Below are positions 15,474 through 22,754 of a stretch of 32,661 bases of DNA, one piece after another (position 1 is the first letter of the stretch; every line of letters starts with the position of its first letter). Made by a program: the position numbers and the translations under genes. The stretch comes from Corallococcus sicarius (GTDB taxonomy: Bacteria > Myxococcota > Myxococcia > Myxococcales > Myxococcaceae), in NCBI RefSeq assembly GCF_003611735.1, contig NZ_RAWG01000079.1, forward strand, positions 1 through 32,661. Reading direction: 5' to 3'. The notes below the pieces were generated by a model. It was not told the DNA's origin. It worked only from the letters and a program-made list of their open reading frames with translations, and made no database searches.

Positions 15474-16973
15474 TCAGGCCTCGCCTTGATACAGGCTGAT
15501 GACACCGTGCACCTGGTCGCTGACGACCTGCAGGATGTCCACCGCGGCTTCGGTGGACGCCATGCGGGCCACCGACATCTCCATCATCGTGGTCAGCTCC
15601 GTGACGGCGTTGGAGATCTGCGACACGCCCGCGGATTGCTGGCTCACCGACGCGGAGATGCGCCGGACGGCATCCGCGTTGCCCTGCACCAGTCCGGACA
15701 GCATGCGCAGCCGGTCGCCCGAGGCGCGGATGGTCTCGATGCCCCGGCCCATCCGCTCCCCGCCCTCGCGCGTGAGGTCCACCACGCCCTGGATGCGCGT
15801 GCGCGTGTCGTCCAGCACCGAGCGCACCTGATGGGTGGCCGCCACCGACTGCGACGAGAGGCTGCGCATCTCCCGGGCAACCACCGCGAAGCTGCGCCCA
15901 TGCTCGCCCGAGCGGGCCGCCTCGATGGCGGCGTTGATGGCGAGCACGTTGGACTGGTCCGCCAGGTCCTGCACCGTCCGGGTGATGCCGGCGATCTTCT
16001 CCGTGTACGCCGCGAGCCCCTGGATGTGCACGGAGATGTCCTCCACCTGCGCGCGGATGTCCGCCAGGCCCTCCACGCTCCGGCCAATGGCGTCCTCCAC
16101 CACGGCGCCCACGTCCCCCGCCTCCTCCGTCGAACGGAGCACCCGCGTGGCCTGCTCGGAGGCGATGAGCGACGTCTGGCGGATCTCGTCCGCCGTCACC
16201 TGCGTCTCCTGCAGCGCCAGGGCCTGACGCTCCAGGTCCTGCTGCTGGTCCTTCGTGGAGCCAGTCAATGTCTGCACGGAGTCGCGCAGCGCGGCCACGG
16301 AGCCCACCAGCGGCTGGACGACCCGCTCCTCCACCGCCCGCCGTGACAGCTCCAGCTGCGCCTCCCGCTCCGCCGCCGCCCGCAGGTCACGCCGCCCCTG
16401 CACGCAGGAGATGATGAGGAAGACGTCCTCGAACACCACCCAGGCCACGTGCTCCATCCAGCGCCAGGTCTCCCGCGCGTGCGCGCCGAAGATGGACTCC
16501 GGCCAGAGGGCGCCCCGCAGCAGGTGGTCCGCCGCCACCACGCCGCTGAAGGTGAGCAGCACCCGCCAGTCCCGGTACATGGCCAGCAGCGCCAGCGAGC
16601 CGAAGATGTGGAAGTGCGTCTCGATGCGGCCCCCCATCAGGTGGATGAGCAGCCCGGACATCAGCGCCTGCCCCACCGCGATGACGTGCCGGGTGACCGC
16701 CTGTCCCGGCTGCGTCAGCACGAGCATCACCGGCAGGCCGCCGAAGAGCAGCCCCAGCCCCACCGCGGCCCAGACGTGGTGGTGGACCGCGCTCTGCAGG
16801 CCCGCCCACGCCCGGGGCGACAGGAACACCGCCGCCATGATTCCCGCCAGCCACTGCAGCACCATCAGGACGAGGAAGGTCCGGTCCGTGCGCCGGTTCA
16901 ATGACAGGTACTGTTCATCGAAGAGCTGGCGCGACCGCTCCGCCACCTCGGCATCGGGGAGGTGGATGTTCAT
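15474..16973 (-). CDS. Methyl-accepting chemotaxis-type protein with membrane-embedded sensor
   Basis: This 499-residue chemoreceptor has about five or six membrane helices in the first 195 residues, with a His-rich ETHFHIF...YRDW...AADH segment (118-150) and almost no periplasmic domain. No HAMP domain is visible. A long coiled coil follows, with the conserved signalling tip at about 335-375 (DLADQSNVLAINAAIEAARS). Such receptors control a CheA-type kinase and may sense membrane state or intramembrane ligands; this is inferred. The ATG overlaps the stop of the upstream RedB-like gene in an ATGA junction, so the two are translationally coupled. The C-terminus has no CheR/CheB-docking pentapeptide. 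Confidence 0.92.
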   Translation of the reverse strand: MNIHLPDAEVAERSRQLFDEQYLSLNRRTDRTFLVLMVLQWLAGIMAAVFLSPRAWAGLQSAVHHHVWAAVGLGLLFGGLPVMLVLTQPGQAVTRHVIAVGQALMSGLLIHLMGGRIETHFHIFGSLALLAMYRDWRVLLTFSGVVAADHLLRGALWPESIFGAHARETWRWMEHVAWVVFEDVFLIISCVQGRRDLRAAAEREAQLELSRRAVEERVVQPLVGSVAALRDSVQTLTGSTKDQQQDLERQALALQETQVTADEIRQTSLIASEQATRVLRSTEEAGDVGAVVEDAIGRSVEGLADIRAQVEDISVHIQGLAAYTEKIAGITRTVQDLADQSNVLAINAAIEAARSGEHGRSFAVVAREMRSLSSQSVAATHQVRSVLDDTRTRIQGVVDLTREGGERMGRGIETIRASGDRLRMLSGLVQGNADAVRRISASVSQQSAGVSQISNAVTELTTMMEMSVARMASTEAAVDILQVVSDQVHGVISLYQGEA

Positions 16974-17659
16974 GGCAGGGGTGTACCGGATGCGGGCATG
17001 GGTGTTTCCAGGGCACAGCCAAAGACGGGCGACGCGGAGTCCTCCGGCGCCTGCGAGTCCACGAGCGCGCGGATGGCGAGGTTGCCCGCGCTGTCACCTT
17101 CGTGGCCCCGCGCGGGGGTGATGCCGCCGCTGAAGCGCTCCACGCCGTCCGGCGCGAACAGGACGACCTGGCCGGAGGTCCGCGCGCCCACTTCGCGCGC
17201 CGCCTGTCCGTCCACGTCCAGCACCACCTCCACGCCGGGCAACGCCCGGGCGCGCGTCCACAGCTCCGAGCGAACGAAGTCGGCGGGGGCTTCACGCGGT
17301 GCCCAGACGAACACGCGCGTGGCGAGCCGGCCGCCCGCGTGCGCCGTGAGCTTCGCCAGCTCCGCGAGCGTCGCGCGCGAACACGCGCACCGGGGATGGA
17401 GGAAGACGAGCAGCGACCACGCGCCGGGGCCGCGCGCGGGCGCGAGCGCCGGCGGCAGGCGGGACGGTGGCGTGGCCCCAGCTCCCGCGGCGTCCGCTTG
17501 GGACCACACCCACGCGGAGCCCAGCGCCGAGGCCACGACCCAGGCGCCGATGAGCCACGGCAGCGCCCGGCGCCGGAGCGCAGCGTGTTTCAGTCCCGCA
17601 TCACGTGACACCCGAGCCGGGGCATCCAGGGGGCCTTGGGCAACTGCCGGGGCGACCAT
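16970..17659 (-). CDS. RedB-like membrane-anchored protein with thioredoxin-like CxC motif
   Basis: This 229-residue protein has one N-terminal membrane helix (about 34-52), a short Ala/Pro spacer and a domain that starts with a strand (WSLLVFL) followed by HPRCACS, with Cys91 and Cys93. The strand/CxC/helix order and the later VVLFAPDG strand fit a thioredoxin-like fold facing the periplasm. A CxC pair in place of CxxC suggests metal binding or disulphide isomerase-like chemistry; this is inferred. Similar myxobacterial proteins are often called RedB; I rely on resemblance only. The last codon and stop overlap the chemoreceptor ATG. The start ATG at 17659 has a weak ribosome site, and a GTG inside the first 20 codons is an alternative. 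Confidence 0.7.
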   Translation of the reverse strand: MVAPAVAQGPLDAPARVSRDAGLKHAALRRRALPWLIGAWVVASALGSAWVWSQADAAGAGATPPSRLPPALAPARGPGAWSLLVFLHPRCACSRATLAELAKLTAHAGGRLATRVFVWAPREAPADFVRSELWTRARALPGVEVVLDVDGQAAREVGARTSGQVVLFAPDGVERFSGGITPARGHEGDSAGNLAIRALVDSQAPEDSASPVFGCALETPMPASGTPLP

Positions 17660-17703
17660 TTCCGGTCATGCTGGAGAGTTCCTGCCGCCTTGGCAATACG
17701 GAT

Positions 17704-18801
17704 TCAGGCAGGCCGCTCCCAGAGCCGGATCTCCGTGCCCGCTCGGCGCACCAGCAACGGGCTCCGGGCACCGTCCACGGGCTCGATGCGGCCCGGGAGC
17801 GTCGCGGAGTGGAGGACCCGCCAGCCACGCTCAGCGAGCGCTGCGTGCACCTGCACGCCGAAGCCGCCTCCATAGGACGTGAGGAGGTGGGAGGCGCGCA
17901 GCCGGTCCAGGAGGTCGCGGGTGGCGTCGTCGGACAGGTAATAGAGCACCTCGGCCAGCAACACGAGGTCGGCCTCCAGGGCCACGTCCTCCGCGGAGGC
18001 CTCCACGATGCGCACGCGCGCGTTGCCGCCCAGCCGCTCGCGCAGGCGCGCGACGAAGCGCGGCTCGGACTCCACGGCCTGGATGTTCGCCTGGGGAAAC
18101 AGTGACAGGAGGTGCTCGGTCATCATCCCCTCGCACGCGCCCACGTCCACCACGCGCCGGGGTGAAGGGGCCGCGTGGCGCAGCGGCTCCAGCACCTTCG
18201 CGGTGAGGGCGAAGCGCTCCCCTTCGTAGGTGGAGCCGGCGAAGCCCCACGGGTCCGCGAGCTCCGAGAAGATCTCCGGCTTGGTGAGGGACAGGGCGCG
18301 CACCACGTCCCCGGAGCGCACCTCGGTGAAGGCCTCGAGCCCGGGCCCGTCCCGCAGCGGATCCGTGCACGCACCTGCCTGGGCTCCGTCCGGGCGCTCC
18401 CGGTAGAGCGCGTTGAGCAGGCCGAGCTTCCGCTGGAAGGCCGCGTCGTCCAGCACCGTGCAGACCGACGGCCTCGCGCCCGTGGAGGGCACCCACAGCC
18501 GCTCGAAGACGCGGCTGACGAGGAGCGCCACCTCGCGGTGCAGCGGCGCTCCCTCCTGGGGGCTGTGCGTGAAGACGCGCGGGTCGCCCCGGGTGAGCCG
18601 CTCCCGGCACCACGGCCCCACTTCCGACGGAGACAGGAGCAGGTGCGTGCCGCGCGCGCCCAGCGCCCGGCCCACCACCTCCAGCTCGCGGCCCGCGCCC
18701 CCGTCCTCCGTCACCACCGCGAGCTGCGCGCCTTCCGCCACGGTGCTGAACAGGCGGACCACGTCCTCCGGGTGGGCCACCACGATGAGCGTCTCAGCCA
18801 T
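17704..18801 (-). CDS. SAM-dependent methyltransferase (NodS-like) with degenerate PIG-L-like N-terminus
   Basis: The C-terminal half (about 175-350) is a class I methyltransferase of NodS type: DPWGFAGSTYE (183-193), motif I VVDVGACEG (217-225), an acidic Glu244 at the end of the second strand and LLAEVLYYL (281-289). The N-terminal 140 residues look like a worn PIG-L deacetylase: VVAHPED (7-13) replaces the AHPDD motif, and THSPQEGAPLHREV (78-91) lies where the second metal motif (HPDH) is expected but lacks its final His. The first half is probably inactive or structural. The ATG at 18801 has GGAG eight bases upstream and lies one base after the glycosyltransferase stop; a GTG at 18810 is less likely. 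This is the last gene of a four-gene tailoring set. N-methylation of a sugar amine would fit a NodS relative but is inference. Confidence 0.85.
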   Translation of the reverse strand: MAETLIVVAHPEDVVRLFSTVAEGAQLAVVTEDGGAGRELEVVGRALGARGTHLLLSPSEVGPWCRERLTRGDPRVFTHSPQEGAPLHREVALLVSRVFERLWVPSTGARPSVCTVLDDAAFQRKLGLLNALYRERPDGAQAGACTDPLRDGPGLEAFTEVRSGDVVRALSLTKPEIFSELADPWGFAGSTYEGERFALTAKVLEPLRHAAPSPRRVVDVGACEGMMTEHLLSLFPQANIQAVESEPRFVARLRERLGGNARVRIVEASAEDVALEADLVLLAEVLYYLSDDATRDLLDRLRASHLLTSYGGGFGVQVHAALAERGWRVLHSATLPGRIEPVDGARSPLLVRRAGTEIRLWERPA

Positions 18802-18802
18802 G

Positions 18803-20707
18803 TCAGGCACTCCAGTCGGAATTCGCGGCCGCTTCGGGGGCCGGGAATCGGATGAGGGGAATCAACTGCTCGCGGATGAGCGGCTCCCAGGCCATCCGCT
18901 CCGCCAGGGCCCGGCCCGTCTCCAGCAGGAGGCGTCCTTCGTGGGCATCACGCGGGAGGCGGCGCAGCACCTCCTCCGCCACCCGCTCCGCCGTGCGCAG
19001 CTCCTGCTCGCGCAATACATGCGGTGCCAGCGCCTTCCAGCCCTCCACCGTCTGCGCGAGGCCGGCCTCCCGGGCATCCGTCACGGGGTCCGCCACCACG
19101 AGGTTCGGATGCGCGCACTCCGACAGGCCCGCCGCCGCGCACAGCGCCTGCAGGGTGCGCCGGGCTCCGCTCACGCCGGAGATGACGCAGATGGCGCCGC
19201 AGCCCAGGGCCTCCAGCTGCGCCAGGCCGTGGGACTCATACAGGGACTGGCCGAGGGACACGTCGGTGGCGCGGTGCAGGTCGTCCCGCGTGAAGTCCAG
19301 CCCCGCGGGCCACGTGGGCTGGTTCACGAGCACGATGTGCAGGCCGGTGTTGCGCGCGTTGAAGGCCTCCACCCGCGCCTTCACGTGGCGCAGGTTGTCG
19401 GACGGCTCCGCCTCGCTCCACTCGGACACCATCACGAGCAGCGCGGGCCGCCGCTCCGGAGGCAGTCGCTCCGCCAATCGCTCACACACGTCCACGTCGC
19501 GCCAGAGCCCCTTGCACACCTCGTCCCGGGAGATGTGCGTGAGCAGCAGGCGGAAGTCCCTTCCCCACCGCGTGCGCGCATGGTGCAGCACCCGCGTGCG
19601 CGCGGCCTCCTTCGCGGCCGGGTCCGTCGCGATGGCGCGATGTCCGTGGGGCACCACCGTCAGCGGCTGGCGCGCATACCGCGTGTCGAGGAAGCGCAGC
19701 TCGTCCGCGACGGAGGCGCTCACCGCGCCCACGCGGTCACACCGGTGGCCGTTGCGGAGGATCTGGAAGCCCGGCCAGGTGCCAACGGGATACACCTCCT
19801 CCAACGTCCGGCCCTGCTCCAGGCCCAGGCGCTGCACGTTGTAGAAGCGCGCGTCGGAGGCCCCCTGCCCCGCCTCGCCGTACTCCACGAGCACCCGGGG
19901 CGTGCGCACCTCGCCCGCGTAGTAGACGGTGCGGCACCAGTCGCGCCCGTCGAGCAGCGCCTTGTACGCGAGCGGCAGCGACAGGTGCTCCTGCGCGAGG
20001 ATGACGGCCCCCGCGCCGTCCGCAGAGCGCAGCCGCGCCACCGCGTCGAAGACGGGCTCCGCGAGCGTGATGGCCAGCATCGCGTCATGGTCCAGGGGCG
20101 GCGCGTCCACGAAGCCGTGGTGCACCGCGCGCCGGAACAGGTGGTTCAGCCAGGGTGCCGCGCCCAGCCTCGTGCCGAAGAGGCCCCGCCACGCCCGTGA
20201 GAGCGCACGCCACGGCGCCGGGCGCCCGCCCCGACTGTCGAACGTGAGGTCCACGCCCAACAGCGTGTGCAGCCGTTGCAGGAACAGGGGCAGCGTGCCC
20301 AGGCGCACCCGGTAGCCCCGGAGCACGTCGGTGATGTCCACCAGCAGCACCTCCACCGGCCCGCCCGGCGCGTCGCGCGTCCCGTAGACGAACGACACGT
20401 CGTGTTTCGCCTCCACGGGCTGGAAGACGCGCGCCCACCGGGCCGGGTTGCGACGGCGCAGGCCGCTGTAGAGCACCTCGCCGTGTGCCTCCAGGTCGCG
20501 CGCGAGCGACTCCTCCGGCGCGTAGCTGCCCAGACCGCACGGGCGCACCGTGGGGCTCACGAGCAGCGTGCGCGGGAAGGCCTCGCGGTACCCGGGCTCG
20601 CCCAGCAGGTGCTCCAGCACCACGCCCATCCCGCCCAGCGTGCGCGTGGCTTCGTAGGACAGGTGCACCAGCAGGGCGCCGCTCGTGTCGGGCTCCGGCA
20701 CGCTCAC
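18803..20707 (-). CDS. Large GT4-type glycosyltransferase
   Basis: This 634-residue GT-B enzyme has an N-terminal acceptor domain with a glycogen-synthase-like loop GGMGVV (25-30). The C-terminal donor domain includes THISRDEVCKG (390-400, with the basic pair typical of donor phosphate binding) and the GT4 EX7E signature Glu491/Glu499 in YESHGLAQLEALGCG. It is longer than usual GT4 enzymes because of an insert of about 100 residues around 130-230. It presumably transfers a sugar from a nucleotide donor; donor and acceptor are unknown. The GTG at 20707 overlaps the PIG-L stop by four bases (GTGA). The frame remains open up to 20887, but that part lies inside the PIG-L gene. The next gene follows after one base. 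Confidence 0.87.
   Translation of the reverse strand: MSVPEPDTSGALLVHLSYEATRTLGGMGVVLEHLLGEPGYREAFPRTLLVSPTVRPCGLGSYAPEESLARDLEAHGEVLYSGLRRRNPARWARVFQPVEAKHDVSFVYGTRDAPGGPVEVLLVDITDVLRGYRVRLGTLPLFLQRLHTLLGVDLTFDSRGGRPAPWRALSRAWRGLFGTRLGAAPWLNHLFRRAVHHGFVDAPPLDHDAMLAITLAEPVFDAVARLRSADGAGAVILAQEHLSLPLAYKALLDGRDWCRTVYYAGEVRTPRVLVEYGEAGQGASDARFYNVQRLGLEQGRTLEEVYPVGTWPGFQILRNGHRCDRVGAVSASVADELRFLDTRYARQPLTVVPHGHRAIATDPAAKEAARTRVLHHARTRWGRDFRLLLTHISRDEVCKGLWRDVDVCERLAERLPPERRPALLVMVSEWSEAEPSDNLRHVKARVEAFNARNTGLHIVLVNQPTWPAGLDFTRDDLHRATDVSLGQSLYESHGLAQLEALGCGAICVISGVSGARRTLQALCAAAGLSECAHPNLVVADPVTDAREAGLAQTVEGWKALAPHVLREQELRTAERVAEEVLRRLPRDAHEGRLLLETGRALAERMAWEPLIREQLIPLIRFPAPEAAANSDWSA
18810..18813 (-). 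promoter_or_regulatory. Ribosome binding site that decides the methyltransferase start
   Basis: GGAG lies eight bases before the ATG at 18801 and inside the end of the glycosyltransferase gene. The competing GTG at 18810 overlaps this site, so the ATG is favoured. Confidence 0.5.
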
Positions 20708-21435
20708 GAGGCCACCGTCCAGACGCGCTCGCACAGCTTGCGGCCCGCGCCCAGCCGCCTCGCGTGCGCCTCCACCGCGGGCAACGTCCTCGGCTCCAGC
20801 TGGCTTGCGTAGAAGGACAGCCCGCGCAGCTTCGCGCTCCACTGGGCCGTCACATCCAGACACCGGGGCGACAGCCCGAGCGCCCACGCGTAGTCCACGA
20901 TCTCGTCATCGGGATGGTGGGCGGAGTACGGCAGGTCCTCGTAGTAGACGATGCGGCCCCGGTCCCCGCGCAGCGCCCGCACCGCGTCGCGCACGAGCAG
21001 GTGGTCCGCGTGGCTGGAGATGCCCAGCGGCACGTAGCAGACCGCGTCGTCGGAGGCATGGGCCAGCACGTCACCCAGCGCCTCCCGGACGCGCACGGCC
21101 AGCGCCGCCTGGGCCGCCTCCGACTCCGGCGGGGCTCCCGGCGGTGCGCGCAGGCTGGTGTCGCGGAAGCCCAGGTGCACGAGGTTCGCGCCGTGCGCAC
21201 GCGCGAAGCGCCGGTCCTCGCCCATCCGCAGGGACGTCACCGCGAGCGCCCGCGAGGGGTCCACCGGGAGCACGAACTCCCAGCAGCTCTGCGAGAAGAC
21301 GGTGACGAGCGTGGGGACGATGTCCCGGGGCACGTTGAGCAGGCTCGCGTACGCGCCGAGCGCCACGTCGTCCGGGTGCGGCGAGAAGAAGATGTGCTCG
21401 GGGCTCCCCTCTTCCTTCGGAGCTTTCTCAGCCAC
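20704..21435 (-). CDS. PIG-L family deacetylase (N-acetylglucosaminyl type)
   Basis: This 243-residue enzyme has the full PIG-L metal site: His20, Asp22 and Asp23 in SPHPDDVALGA, and His142/His145 in SHADH. RRFARAHGANLVHLGFRD (76-92) is the typical helix-strand after the first motif. PIG-L enzymes remove an N-acetyl group from a sugar (GlcNAc-PI, mycothiol precursor, glycopeptides, small molecules) using Zn. It starts with GTG at 21435, with GGGAGG five bases upstream, and overlaps the oxygenase gene by eight bases; its TGA overlaps the glycosyltransferase start. The intact active site contrasts with the degenerate PIG-L-like domain in the methyltransferase two genes downstream. Confidence 0.9.
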   Translation of the reverse strand: MAEKAPKEEGSPEHIFFSPHPDDVALGAYASLLNVPRDIVPTLVTVFSQSCWEFVLPVDPSRALAVTSLRMGEDRRFARAHGANLVHLGFRDTSLRAPPGAPPESEAAQAALAVRVREALGDVLAHASDDAVCYVPLGISSHADHLLVRDAVRALRGDRGRIVYYEDLPYSAHHPDDEIVDYAWALGLSPRCLDVTAQWSAKLRGLSFYASQLEPRTLPAVEAHARRLGAGRKLCERVWTVAS

Positions 21436-22429
21436 GGGAGCCTCCCGCGAGCACCGGCGCGGGCCACGCGTCGAGCGGCAGGTCGTGCAGGTCGCCCTCG
21501 GGCGTCACGAAGCCCAGCACGACGACGCGCTCGCCGTCGTTGACCACGGTGTGCCGGAAGGAACGCACCGGCGCGTCCAGTTCGCGCGTGAGCCCCTCGG
21601 AGAACTTGCCGGAGGTGATGAGCCAGTGCCCCGAGTCGTTGGGCATCAGGCGGGGCACGTCCCCGTCCAGCCACACGAGGCCCGGCCGGGACTCGCCCAG
21701 GTTGAAGGTGAAGAAGCTCTTGTCCGCGTGCGGCTCCGACGCGTGCGCCACCACCTCCCGGCGCCTCCGGGCCACGCTGGGCGCGTGGTACTTCACGAAC
21801 CGCACCGCCCCTTCCGTGCGGCGGCGGAACAGGCGCGTGAGGCCTCCGGCGCGCAGGCCGTAGCCTTCCTCCAAGGCCTCCAGCAGCACGCTGCCCACCG
21901 CGTGGCAGGCGCGGTAGGCGTCCTCCGAGGCCTCCAGCAGCTCGCGCACCGGCTCCGGCACGCGGCGGCGGCGGAACTCGCTCCACGTCGCGGGCTTGGC
22001 CATGAAGGCCTCGATGGCCTGCCGCACCACCGTCGACTCCGGGTACCACGTGGCGTTGTAGCCCGTCTTGAACACCGAGGACGCGGGCATCAGCTCCTGC
22101 AGGTAGGGGTGCGCCAGGAGCGCGTGCTGCCAGGTGGCCTCGTAGCGTTCGAACTGGCCGTCCAGGTCGTGTCGGGCCAGGAGCGCCGCGGGACGCTCCA
22201 GGTAGAAGAAGCCGCGCTCGGAGAGGTGTTCCACCAGGGTCCGGACGAAGGCCTCCCGACGCCGGGGGGAACCCGACACGTAGTCCTCCAACCGCAGCGG
22301 GCGGATGTCCGTGAAGCGTGGGGTGTGACTCCGGATGAGGCCGTCCTCGCTCGGGGCGAAGGGCCTGGCAGGGGGGTAAGACGACGAAGTCCGGGGCGCG
22401 ATGTCGGGCATGGGAGGTCGGGTCGTCAT
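21428..22429 (-). CDS. 2-oxoglutarate/Fe(II)-dependent oxygenase (isopenicillin N synthase-like)
   Basis: This 333-residue enzyme has the double-stranded beta-helix iron site: His234-x-Asp236 in PHADKSFF, distal His293 in FRHTVVNDGER, and Arg301, which would bind the 2-oxoglutarate carboxylate. The helical N-terminal region includes LVEHLSERGFFYL (65-77), as in IPNS-like oxygenases. The first 30 residues are Pro/Ser-rich and probably disordered. It would hydroxylate or desaturate a small molecule or a glycan-linked group; the substrate is unknown. It is the first gene of the tight four-gene set, and the 325 bp before it presumably hold the promoter. No good Shine-Dalgarno is seen before the ATG at 22429. 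Confidence 0.87.
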   Translation of the reverse strand: MTTRPPMPDIAPRTSSSYPPARPFAPSEDGLIRSHTPRFTDIRPLRLEDYVSGSPRRREAFVRTLVEHLSERGFFYLERPAALLARHDLDGQFERYEATWQHALLAHPYLQELMPASSVFKTGYNATWYPESTVVRQAIEAFMAKPATWSEFRRRRVPEPVRELLEASEDAYRACHAVGSVLLEALEEGYGLRAGGLTRLFRRRTEGAVRFVKYHAPSVARRRREVVAHASEPHADKSFFTFNLGESRPGLVWLDGDVPRLMPNDSGHWLITSGKFSEGLTRELDAPVRSFRHTVVNDGERVVVLGFVTPEGDLHDLPLDAWPAPVLAGGSRG

Positions 22430-22754
22430 GGGTGGGTTTCGGGCTGGAATGCGTCAGAGATTACGGGCTGCGTCTGACATTCCTGGATCAGGACGGACGC
22501 CGTCCCGGAGCCCAATTCCTCTCAATCCCTGTCACCTCCCGGGTTGCTCGCGCGCACGCGCGGACTCCCGCCGTGGTCGGGTGTTTCGCGCACGGCGGTG
22601 CGCCCGTGTTTCACTCGGGGGACACGACCCGGGCCGGTGGATCGTCCGGGCTTCGGCGGGGACGGGCCACGTATGAACGCGGGCGCGCAATCCCTGTCAT
22701 GGGCCGCACCGCCCTGCTGTACGGCCGTCTCGTCGTGGCGGAGGGACCGCGGAC
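22430..22754. other. Non-coding stretch upstream of the glyco-tailoring set
   Basis: This is the longest gene-free stretch in the window (325 bp). It separates the oxygenase start from the stop of the MshEN-like gene. No convincing gene, RNA or terminator was recognised. The 12-base word caatccctgtca occurs at 22523-22534 and again at 22688-22699, in the same orientation. On the minus strand the region must carry the promoter of the four-gene set. Confidence 0.6.

Noticed and set aside
17660-17703. Possible terminator between the methyltransferase and RedB-like genes
   Set aside because: Only a 6-base stem (cctgcc/ggcagg) with a 20-base loop is visible and part of it lies in the coding end, so the two gene groups may or may not be separate transcripts.
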